Notes under the pieces: generated by a model
The model's input: the letters and a program-made list of their open reading frames with translations, nothing else
Database searches by the model: none
Told to the model about the DNA's origin: nothing
Shown: positions 36,501 to 46,700 of the stretch, in pieces
Layout of the letters: the number at the start of each line of letters is the position of its first letter
How positions within the stretch are numbered: the first letter of the stretch is position 1
Position numbers and translations under genes: made by a program
From: Amoebophrya sp. A120
Taxonomy: Eukaryota; Sar; Dinophyceae; Syndiniales; Amoebophryaceae
Length of the DNA stretch: 64,000 nucleotides
Reading direction: 5' to 3'
Assembly: GCA_905178155.1 (NCBI GenBank)
Contig: CAJINV010000002.1
Coordinates: 9,311,412 to 9,375,411, forward strand

Positions 36501-39500
36501 AAACCTGGTGCCAACAAGCCAGTAGGTCCGGGAACGAGTAGCGCCGGCGGTGGGATCATGGAAGCCGTACACATGGTGGGGCACATCGTTGTGCCAACCT
36601 ACAGTGGGAAATTGAAAGTGTTCGACGACTACGAGTTTCTGGAGAAAAAGGGTGAGGGTGCGTTCGGGAAGGTACGCAACAAGTAAGACCTACGTGCGAC
36701 ATACGCCAAGACAGAGAATAACCACGACAAAAGTTGTTGTATTTTGTTGATTTGCTGGTGATCCTAATCCTGTTGTAGAAGCGAAAGCAAGAACTGCGCA
36801 TGATACAAAATCTGATTATTTTAGGTCATGACTGTGCGCCACAACCGCACCGGGATTATGCGCGCGTGCAAGTCCATCGCGTTGAAGAGCAAGGACCAGA
36901 CAAAGCTGGTAGAAACCGAGATCGAACTCATGAAACAGTTGGACCACCCCAATATTCTATCAACTGTAAAAATGTCTGGGTCTGGAAGAATGGAAGGCTT
37001 GTCATGCTTGTCTGGCATGACCCATGATGCTTGTAATGCATGACCCAGCATCACAGATTTTTGGAAAGCTTCCTGATGCCATTTCCGCATGACAAGTGCC
37101 CTCCTCGCGTAGCACAAATGTGGCTCCTCTTGCTGGTCATGCAATACAGATTTTTTTAGAGTCCAAAGTTAGCATCACAAGTTCCAACTTTCCAGACCCA
37201 GACACTTTTACACTTGATACATTCTACGCCTGTACGAAACCTACTACGACGGTGACACGAGCATCTACCTCGTCACAGAGCTTTGTAACGGAGGCAGTTT
37301 GTTCGATCGGTATAACTAGAAGTACAGGCTGAACTGCCAGGCTAGCTGGTGGTCGTGATTCTTGCGATAAAGCGCCTCTCAAGATTATATCAGTTGCAAG
37401 TAGTTACTACGAATTTGTTGTTTCGGCACGTGCACATGCCGAAAACCATTCATTCCAGGTTGATCTACCACATGAAGACGCTAAAGCGACCGATGTCCGA
37501 GCGACAGTCCGGGAGGTATATTCAGCAAATCATGCAGGCTCTGGCCTACTGCCACAGCATGGGGATAATCCATCGCGATGTCAAGCCGGATAACGTTCTC
37601 TTCGTCAACCGAAAAGCAGACAGCGCCGTCAAAGTGATCGACTTTGGTCTATTGCAATGAAAAATGCCCCCACGCCCGAACCTGGGAGCATTTGTATTGC
37701 AAAACTTTCTAAATGAAACATTCGCCCTCTTGCATCTATCAGCATCACAGGTTTCCAATCGTGAATAGCAAAAATCTGTATTGCAAAAGACCCCAGCAAT
37801 GGCGGCGCTTGTCATGCAAACGATGCGATACACGCCTAGACTCTGCATCAGAAAGATTCATACTCCTTTCATGCATGACAGAAAGTTTTCATTTGGAAAC
37901 TTCGCATCACAAATTTTTGCAACTTTGGGGGTGGGGGCATTTTTCACTGTAATATGGTCTCTCAGACTTTATGAAAAAAATTGAACAGGCGGCGAAGACG
38001 GTACCATTTTGGGTTCGCATTCTTATCTTTTTCATCTGCGAAAGCGCTTTTTCTTTTTGTGTTTGTCCAGAATTACCGCAAATATGAAATATTCCGTTTC
38101 TCCTTTGCACCGCGAAAAAAAAACTACACAAAGCATTGACCAAGCTCCGTTGACGCCCGCATAGTAGGTACTACGTACAGATACAACAAGTCAGACATCA
38201 ACTGAAACGAAAATTGAAGGTGAAAATCAACAAAGACAAAGAGAAGATCGCGGACGGCATCCGGCGGTCCCTCGGTATTGCCGTCCCGGGCGCGACCGAC
38301 CCGCTTTTGCGAAAAGTGATGCCGAAGGCCGGGACGCCCCACTACATGCCCCCAGAGATGCACCACAAGGCCTGGTACGACGAGAAAGCGGACGTGTTCG
38401 CCTGCGGCGTGATGTTGTACCAGATGTTGACTGGCATCCACCCGTTTTTTATCCCAGGGAAAGACAACGCCGAGACGGCGAAACAGAAAATCGTCATCTG
38501 CAAGGTCGACTACCCATCAGAAGCGTGGAACGCAATCTCACCGCTGGCAAAACAGCTTACGCAAGGTAGGAAAAGAACACTGGTGCGCTGGTTGTGAATA
38601 AAATTCGTTCATTCTATTGCTGTTCTTGATATGCGATAGTTAATCGTTATTTACCTCGATTTGCAATTGGCGTAGCGCGATGAGTTTCTTCAGCCATAGC
38701 ATCACTTTGTCTGTTGGGGTTGTACGGCGGCACGCATGCAGTTTCAAAATATTTGCTTCTCAAGAACGACATATCAGCGATGCTTGCCCAGGACCCAAAG
38801 GAGCGGCTTTCTTCCTTTGAAGCGCTGAAGCATAAGTGGTTTGGCAGTTCTAAGAAGGTCACCACCGAACTCCGCGGGTCCGTCGTGGAAGGGTTGACGC
38901 ACTTCCAGCAGCACAACAAATTGAAGCAAGCGGTTTTGCGATTGCTCGCGAAGGAGGTAGACGAGGAGGGGATTGCGGAGTTGCGGGAGCAGTTCGTCGC
39001 CATGGACACGGATGGCGATATCAAATGTAAAAATGTCTGGGTCTGGAAGATTGCCAGGTTTGTCATGCACATTTTGCATGACTCCTGATGTCTGTGATGC
39101 ATGCCCTAGCGTCACAGATTTTGTGAGGGCTTCCTGATGCCTGTACCGCATGACAAATGCTCTTTCCGTGTAGCAAAACTTGGACTCTCTTTGCTGCTCA
39201 TGCAATACAGATTTTTTTAGAATAGAAAATCAGCATGACAAGTTGGATTCTTCCAGACCCAGACAATTTTACAGTTGATAGGCGACGGCATCCTGCAGCT
39301 CGAGGAAGTGCTCCACGCAGCCGAGCAGTGCAAGCTGCACATCTCGAAGAAAGAGCTCGAGCAAACGCTCTTCGCCTTACACGGCCCGCAGCTTGGGGAA
39401 GCGGCACTGGAGATCGGACTGAACTACCGAGATTTCATAGCCAGTCTGCTGGAGAAGAAGGTACAACTGTTTCTTTGGGTACGTCCGGTCTACACCATTC

Positions 39501-39906
39501 ATCTTCGGGCAGCTGCTACAAATGTTGAGTGTGTTTTTACACACAGTGAAAGTCGTGCACTCAGTACATGTTTTTATCAAGAAATTGCACCCCGGAAAAA
39601 AAGATGAAGATGCTGACATTGACATCACTAATTCTCCATCTACAGGTGACAATCGAGCGTGGGCACTTGATGGAGATATTTAAGCGGTTTGAGGACCCGA
39701 AGGAGCCAGGGTACATCACGACAAAAAGTATCAAGGACTCCATGAAAACCCACAAGCGGGCAGACGGGCGGCGCTCCATCACCGAAAGCGAGTTCAGTGC
39801 GGAGGACTTGCAAGAGGTGCTGGGACGGGACACCAAACTCAACTTCTCCACCTTCCTCCAGTTGTGCTATGGTGGGCAAATCTCGGACGCGCAAAAGGGA
39901 AAATGA
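33394..39906 (+). CDS. Calcium-dependent protein kinase with N-terminal EF-hand modules (CDPK paralog 2)
   Basis: About 910 aa. Exons: 33394-33721, 33977-34010, 35017-35024, 35298-35721, 35879-35973, 36301-36671, 36825-36957, 37225-37309, 37459-37649, 37960-38000, 38220-38565, 38778-39018, 39286-39460, 39646-39906. The limits around 34010/35017 are ambiguous. Three N-terminal modules each end in W-x(5)-F-x-NFD with an EF loop: [12 protein letters not shown] (about 65), [12 protein letters not shown] (about 194), and a degenerate [12 protein letters not shown] (about 301). The kinase follows (GEGAFGKV about 411, HRDVKPDN about 530, DFG about 553, MPPE replacing APE about 612). Then come the LKQAVLRLL helix, EF-hand [12 protein letters not shown] (about 760) and degenerate EF hands. 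Six introns are GT-AG; the others are introners or the 1-kb element. Confidence 0.9.
33722..33971 (+). mobile_element. Introner, family 1
   Basis: TSD CAAAT lies at 33717-33721 and 33972-33976. Removal joins GSK to YQANQSQ. Confidence 0.94.
34024..35003. mobile_element. Large TIR element (about 1 kb) in a CDPK 2 intron
   Basis: Terminal inverted repeats of 44 bp (34024-34067 and 34960-35003) match with one mismatch and begin ACTGGGCAAGTCACC. A second, inner inverted repeat lies at about 34194-34213 and 34817-34851, so most of the element could fold into a long hairpin. No transposase frame is visible. The coding repeat CCCAGTTCGCGTCCACCTC occurs at 33992-34010 and 34998-35016. Splicing at the repeat (1006 nt removed) or inside the arms (34030-34999, 970 nt) keeps the frame, so the true limits cannot be fixed. 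Confidence 0.85.
35025..35292 (+). mobile_element. Introner, family 1
   Basis: TSD CACTT lies at 35020-35024 and 35293-35297. The left end has drifted (TAGGGATTGCAAATATG) compared with the right end. Removal joins STSGT to SRNNKDAGG. Confidence 0.9.
35974..36295 (+). mobile_element. Introner, family 2
   Basis: TSD GGAAG lies at 35969-35973 and 36296-36300. It splits the third N-terminal module; removal joins RWCRE to AFTNFD. Confidence 0.94.
36958..37219 (+). mobile_element. Introner, family 1
   Basis: The flanks are TATTC (36953-36957) and CATTC (37220-37224), one mismatch. It lies inside the kinase HPNIL motif; removal joins HPNI to LRLYET. Confidence 0.92.
37650..37954 (+). mobile_element. 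Introner, family 6 (GAAAAATGCCCCCAC TIR)
   Basis: TSD TGGTC lies at 37645-37649 and 37955-37959. It sits directly behind the kinase DFG triplet; removal joins IDFG to LSDFM. It is the only copy of this family here and resembles families 2 and 5 in its A-rich then C-rich arm. Confidence 0.93.
39019..39280 (+). mobile_element. Introner, family 1
   Basis: TSD GGCGA lies at 39014-39018 and 39281-39285. It cuts the calcium-binding loop of the C-terminal EF-hand between DTDGD and GILQLEE. Confidence 0.95.
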
Positions 39907-40446
39907 TGAGGCTGCGTGTTGCATCGGCGTGCGTGTCCTCTTTGTTGAGCTTTGTAAATAAGTAGTTTAAACCAAAATCAATAAAAATAACTTGGGCGCT
40001 CGAGCCAGAGTTGAGTTTCTCTCTTTAGATTGTTAAATCACGTTTCGATTCAAGATACTGTTTACACTATCGTTTCGACATCAAATAAGCTCCCAGACGA
40101 AGTTGCACTTCGTCAGGCAAAAATCATCCAAGATGGGTCGTAGAGATTTCCTTTTTTTTTCGAAAAGAAAGTAAGAATTGAAATTGCATCAAAAAAGCGG
40201 TGTCATGCTACGCGGAAATGCGAGCGTATTTTTTCGAAAGGAAATAAAACAATCAAACAAAGATGCGACCGATAGTGTATTGCGGCGTTTATTTGCAAAG
40301 AACAACGACGAGCTGCTATACACCAGCTGGCGGCTTCGTTGCTGTTTCATCCTCCTAACGGGCACGGGCAGAGGCAGACTGCACAAATCTGTTGCAGCGC
40401 AGTTTTTGTTGACCACTACTTCATAGAAGTGCATCCTTGCAGCACA
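39907..40446. other. Intergenic stretch after CDPK 2
   Basis: No gene or repeat recognised. Confidence 0.4.
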
Positions 40447-40530
40447 ATGATCGACGAAGAACCAGCTTTAACATCCGTTTCTGTGCCCTGCGGCAAGGAA
40501 CGCATTTTGGTTCCCGTTTCTTTCGTTCAG
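40447..40530 (+). CDS. Possible first exon of an unresolved gene
   Basis: The ATG at 40447 opens 28 codons (MIDEEPALTSVSVPCGKER...). They end exactly at a GTATGA donor following CAG, which is a plausible exon end. A continuation could not be fixed. Candidate later exons lie near 41690-41930 and at 42111-42443. Confidence 0.25.
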
Positions 40531-42110
40531 GTATGATCTGTTACTCTACTCGGCCGCAGCAACCTTCTGCGACACGATCTGTTAATATTGTCGCCCAGTG
40601 GAACTACTTCTCGAGCTTTTACGCAGGCGGCGCTAGTGGCCGCAGAGAGAACCCAGAGATCTCACTATCAACAGGCGGGGATCAAAATCGATACTGCGCG
40701 TTTGATCATAATACTTTCAATTTAGTATTTCGCATCGGCACAATGAAGAAGCATTGCTAAAGCGATTGATATGCATGGTTGATGCTGCATGATGATGCCG
40801 CGACGCACTTACGATCTCTTTCTGGTCGATAGTACAAGATTGCATCAACTAACTCTACTCGCATGAGGTGACATAGCAACTTTCTGTGGTCCGCATCTTC
40901 ATCATCGATTACATTCAATTTTCATCCGAAAATCCAAAACACAGCAGGCGACTATCAGTGAGACCTTCGGAGATGAGGTATTGGTACCATTGTATGGGTT
41001 TTAGTATACACTGACTTGTATTCTAACCGTGTACCCATCCGAAGTTTTATTACTAGGGTAGGAGTTTTAGTTTTTCTTTTTTTGTCTTGTGACAAGGACA
41101 AAGCAGCAGGAAGTATCATTCCATGACTACCTTTTATACGCAAAAAGGTCGACATTGTGTCCGTGTCTTCACTAAAGTCGTAGCACACATGTTTTGTGAT
41201 TTGCGTACTACACATGTGTTTAGGGAAATATGATCTGAAGAGCTTTTGTCTTCATCAACTTTCCACCTGAAATTCGCGTTTATTTCAGCAAGCAGGAGAA
41301 GCAATTTTCATTTTGTGTGTGGCTCAGTCTTTAATGGAAAAGAAGTACAAGAAAAAAAAAGACTCTACTTGTTTTGGCACGACGTTTAGTCACTCCTATC
41401 TCGTCGAATAATAAAAGTCAAGGCGACTTCTTGCCTATGGAAAATAGCCCTACGAAGAAAGTTTAGTTGTAGAAAGATATTTGCTCCACAAGTGTTGCTT
41501 TTCGTAGCTTGTAGGAAGACGAAATAGCAATCGGTGCTACAAAATTTATTCGAAAATTGTTGCTAGGCCACACGGGGCAAAAAATTGCAGTCAAATTGAA
41601 ATGGTTTATTTCTTTCTTCCGAGTCTCAATACTCAAAGCAATAGCACTCACACTTACTCTACATGGATATTATTTGTTAGGTTTTCCAACTGAAGCCGAC
41701 CAAAACACTACACTTTTACTCCTAGCGGCTTCGAGCATTGCTGCTCCAGCAGTGCCTATCGACAGCTATTGCAAGCTAAGAGCACAAAAACGAAGACTAC
41801 AGGAGCAAAGGTGTTTGGCGTTGGTTGGGGGAGACACCAGCAGCGAAAACGAGTAGACGACATCGAGCCGTTGCAAATTGTCAAATCACCGACTCGCGAG
41901 AGGTTCTTCCAGAGAACGTTGTAAGTCAACGAGTCACGGCATTTTTGCACTGCACTGCGACGGAGGTGACATTTAGATTTACCGAGATAATTCTTACTAG
42001 TAAAAGAGTCTATTTATACAGTTTTGAGCTAATGCTCTTGCTCGCTGGCTTGTCCTCGTGCTTGTTCTTGGACAGATGCAAAATGAATAAATCCTTTATC
42101 AATCTAGTAA
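40531..42110. other. Unresolved stretch, possible introns and exons
   Basis: An open stretch near 41690-41920 follows an AG acceptor and precedes a GTAAGT at about 41923, so it may be an exon. Frames on either side cannot be joined with confidence. No introner and no recognisable protein family was seen. Confidence 0.25.
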
Positions 42111-42443
42111 AGCTACGAGGCAGCCTGCAACTTATCCCCAAAAGTTATGGGCGAGGCTGCAAGAGCAGCAGCGGTTCCGATGACTGAACGCACTGCGCAG
42201 CAGGAGGTGGAGGCGCCGCGGAACTATAGGGTCAGTCTCAGTCGAATGACGCCGGAAGAACAGCTATCTTCACACGTGTCCTCTCCAACTTTGTCTTGCG
42301 CACCTGCGGATGATCTGTTTGAAGTCGACCAGTTGTTCAGTCCAAGAACAATCACCCTAACTGCGACCCCAGTCGAATTCCAGCACTTTGCCTCGAGGAA
42401 AACGGAGGACATGGGCAATTTTTGTGAATCTAACCTGTGCGAG
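42111..42443 (+). CDS. Possible exon of an unrecognised protein
   Basis: The frame is open from 42111, with an ATG at 42147, to a GAG codon followed by GTAAGG at 42444. The peptide (TERTAQQEVEAPRNYR..., TLTATPVEFQHF) looks protein-like but belongs to no family I recognise. A pyrimidine-rich acceptor ends at 42658. Joining there in phase gives a stop after four codons (HDGS), so this could be a small protein's last junction. Confidence 0.3.
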
Positions 42444-43709
42444 GTAAGGAATCACGCGTAAACGGAACTACACAAGTCAGAACCTACTCCTCGCGGGGTA
42501 AAGAAGTGGAGTAGAAAGGCAAGAACCACCTGAATTTTCTTTGACAGCAACTTTCTTAGCAGCTGCTGCTGCACGAAATATTCACAAGAGCACATTCTGA
42601 CATTGATCAGACTCAGAAGTGTCCGAGTCTGCAGCACCAATTCCTGTTTCACTTTCAGCACGACGGGTCATGATCTACAGCTACCTGACGCGGCACGGCT
42701 GTTCAACATTTTGACTGGCGCACGACGACGAAGCTCCTGCTTGAACCGGCTTGAGGGTCCCTTTGTTCGTCTTTTCCAAGAAGTAGAGTAATAAGTAATA
42801 AATCGAAGCAGACCAACGCCGGATAGAACTAGAAGCACAAGCCAGTAAATGTAAATCTATACCAGAAATTATATATGTTACCGCGGAGAAGAACTTCCTG
42901 ATCCTGAATCAGGATCAAGGACGCCCCGCCTCCGACCCGAGGCTTCTAGGAGACGCGGCTGCGGAGAACGGGAGCAGAAACAGAGGCAAGCTGCTACTTG
43001 AAAATCCCGAGCCGTTTGACGGGAGCACTTGGTCGGAACGCGATTCAATTTTCGGAAGAGCACGAAACCAGATCAACAATCTCACCGTCATTTTCTCAGC
43101 AGCACCAAATCAAAACATAGAACAAGAAGTTTTTTCGTTCTTACTTCGTTCATCTGGTCGTGGACAAGGACATTCGAAGATCATGATGCAGCCTGAAGCT
43201 TGTACAATCGGAAACGACTTATAGCAAACGCTCTTAATCGCCGAAACCGCAACACGCCCAACCTCCAGTTCACGATTCTTCCTCTCTTTGTCTTTTGGAT
43301 TTCGGCTCGGTCGTCGTAACAAGGAGAATAAAACCAAGGAGCAGACACATCTTGTTGTAGCGCGTACCAGCAGGAGCACGCGATTATTTTTAGCGACCTC
43401 CAGGATGCACGGCAGAAGATGATGAGTCTAGCTAGTGCAACTAGCATCGCCGTTTGAAAAAGAAGTGGTGCGAGTAGTTCGTCGCAGTCGACACCATCGT
43501 CTGCCCTTCCGTTCCGCCTTTTTTAATATTCTCCATCTTGTACGACTTCTACACGATGTAGAATAGGTAGTAAAAGAGCGACCGGAAGTTCTTGCTCATC
43601 AACGACTACGACCACAGTCTTCAGAACTACCGACAATTTCCGCGGAGACCCCAGTCGTCGTGTCATTTTGCCACATTGTCGTTTCATCCCAACATCACTG
43701 AACTACAAA
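42444..43709. other. Intergenic stretch before CDPK 3
   Basis: No supported gene. A 17-bp perfect-arm palindrome (GATCCTGAATCAGGATC) lies at about 42899-42915. Confidence 0.35.
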
Positions 43710-46700
43710 ATGGTGAAAATCATTCGCGACCACGAGAGCATCGAGGATGCGGTCCGGGTGATCTGGGCGAAACGCGTGGTCCCCCCGTCCCTCCAGAAGA
43801 TCCCCCTCGCGACCTTTATCCTGGTTTTGTGCGACACCCTGAAAAAGCTCCAGGTGGCGCCCCCCTCGCAGGACTGGTACCAGGCGGCGTTCCGCAACTT
43901 CGACCAGGGCAACACGGGCCAGATCACCCAGGGGGACGTGGTCGATATCACGGTGCAGTACGTGAATGCGTATTTGCAGCTGAACAGTTCACGGATGAAC
44001 CGAACCGCGTCGACCAGCAGTAGCTCGCAACAGGGCACCGCTCTCGGGAACAGTTTCACGTCCGCGAAGTCGCAGGCCGCGGGCAACAACGGCGCGACGG
44101 GGGGCGACCACCGCCCTTTCAACCAGTGGCTAAAGGACGTGTGCTGGCAGTCCTTCTGTTTCGTGGACTCGGATTCGGTGGGAAAGATCAATTTTGCGAA
44201 GATGCGCGTCGCCGCGCAGTCGGTGTTCGACCAGATTTATTACCATGAAAAGTGCCCCCTCCCCATATCAAAACAGAAATCTGTGATGCAGATTTGTGGT
44301 CGCAAATCAGCTTTGTGATGCTAGAAGGCAAAAGATGCGGACTGTAGTGCTGCCTAGCGTGGGAAAGCCTTGCAGCTCCAGGATGACAGGAGGCAACTGG
44401 AAGTGGGAAACAGCATGACAGACTGCCTGCAATTTAGGCCGCAGCTTCGTCTCTTGGCCTTCTAGCAAGACAAGTCGATTTGTGTACTCAAATACAGCAT
44501 CACAAATTCGCGCATCTTCCGTTTCCGATATGGGGTCGGGGCTTTTTTCACTTTGATAAGATTGGGAACGTCTCCATGCCGAAGGACGAGTGGTTTCAGC
44601 AAGCCTTCAAAAACTTCGACACAGACAGCGACGGATATCTGATATCGCAAGAAAAAAGTGTTACAGTTACACATTGTGTTGCAAGACCGGCAACACAGAT
44701 AACCTTTCTCATGCAGGAAATGCTTGGGAGCCTCGTTTCCTTCCTGTTTTCCGTTTTGATTTTCGCATTACAAGTTTTCCCTGCCACACAGAGAAAATTT
44801 GTGATGCAGAAAATCCAACAAATGTGTAACTGTAACACTTTTTTCTCGTGATATCTGAAGTACGACGACTACTACGAAATCATGCGACAGTACATCAAGG
44901 CGCTGAAGAAGCGGAACATAAACCCGGTCAGAAAGGGACAAATGGGCACAACGGCGCAAACGCTGGACATGAAATTGTGCAAAGCGACCTATCTCGCATT
45001 ACAGGACGTCGACCCCAAACACACGGGCAGGTAAGTAGAAGTACTTATTTTCAAATATCTTGGCGTAATATGAGAAATTTGAATTTTCATTCTTTCCATC
45101 ACGATAATAAGTATGCTGTTGATCTGACGAAGTATGGAGGATGGAACGGCATGCGCGTGCTGTCTTCTTTTCTTTCTGTCGTGCATGATCCGAAGCCCCA
45201 AGAAGTGCTGCCAGCACATCATGAAGCAGAATCTATCGTAGAAAAAGCTCGACCCAATTTTTGTCACCAGGATTGACTCGGACCAATGCGTGGAAATGAT
45301 CAAGCGTGTGTGGCGCTTCGTGCCGCAGATGGGTCGGCAGCCCAGCACCCGGTGGTGTAAGGAGGCGTTCAAAAACTTTGACCGGAAGAAGCAGGGTTCC
45401 ATCTCCATCGAGTCCTTCTGCGAAATCGTGCGGCAGTACGCCGCGCAGAAGGTCGGGATGTACCCCAAGGGGTTTGACCACAAAGGGGTCCTCAACGGCG
45501 CGAATCTGGAAAATATAACCCTGGGGTCCGGCGGCGAGGGCCTGAAGCCTGGGGAGGGCATGGACGCGGTGCATTTCCTGGGTCACGTCATCATCCCCGT
45601 GTTTACGGAGAAGGCCAAAGTGCTGCAGGACTACACTTTCATGGAAAAGAAAGGCGAGGGCGCGTTCGGAAAGGTATGTTGCGTTTTTCAAATCATATGT
45701 TTCATTTAGTTTCAAACACTTCATCTTCGGCGTGATGGTGGTGCTGCCTTTGCACTACTGTTGTACACTGGAATATTAAAGTTCTACTCCACAACTTCAC
45801 CTGCTTTATTTTTTAGAAAAACCAGCACACAAGAACATCAGGTCTGCACCGTGAAGCACCTGCGCACCGGCGTTTTGCGAGCGTGCAAGTCGATCACGCT
45901 GAAAAACAAGGACCAAGCGATATTGTGAGGAAAAAAGTCCCCACCCCAGAGTCGAGATGGAGTCTTTGCAACACAAATCAACAAAGTTTGGCTGTTGCGC
46001 ATGACAAGTTTGCGTCTGTAGCATAGTCGCGCTTGGCTAGCAAAGCTACATCACAAATCTAGCCCCTCATCCTGATTAGAGCATGACAAAGCCTCAGACA
46101 GCATGAGGAAATGGTCCTCGTGGTGCCTGCGCATGAGACACAATTTGGGCATGCAAATTTGCATGAGAACTCTGGGGTGGGGACGTTTTTACACAGGATA
46201 GGCGAAACTGGTGGAAACGGAGATCGAACTGATGAAGGAGCTGGACCACCCGAACATTCTCCGGTATCAAAAGGAAAAATCCCCCCTCCCCATATTGAAA
46301 GCGCATCCATCTGAAAATTTGTGATGCAGATTTGTGACCACAAATCGCGTCTGTCTTGCAATAATGCATATCCAGGCTGCCCAGCATGTTATGCAGGCGA
46401 TTTGTAATGCTGTAGGGCGTACAGTGCAGCCGCCCACCATGCTAGGCGCCTACGCCACAAGGCCCCTACCTAGGCTTACGAGCTGCGTGCAGTGCTCTAC
46501 TGCGACACAAACTTGATTTGTGTACTGAAATACAGCATCACAAATTTCGTTTTCGATATGGGGTGGGGGCTTTTTTCACTTTGATATCCGGCTCTACGAG
46601 GTCTACTATGATGAGGACACGACCATCTATCTCGTCACGGAGCTGTGCAACGGTGGGTCGCTGTTCGACCGTTTGATCTTTCACACCCGCAATCTGAAGA

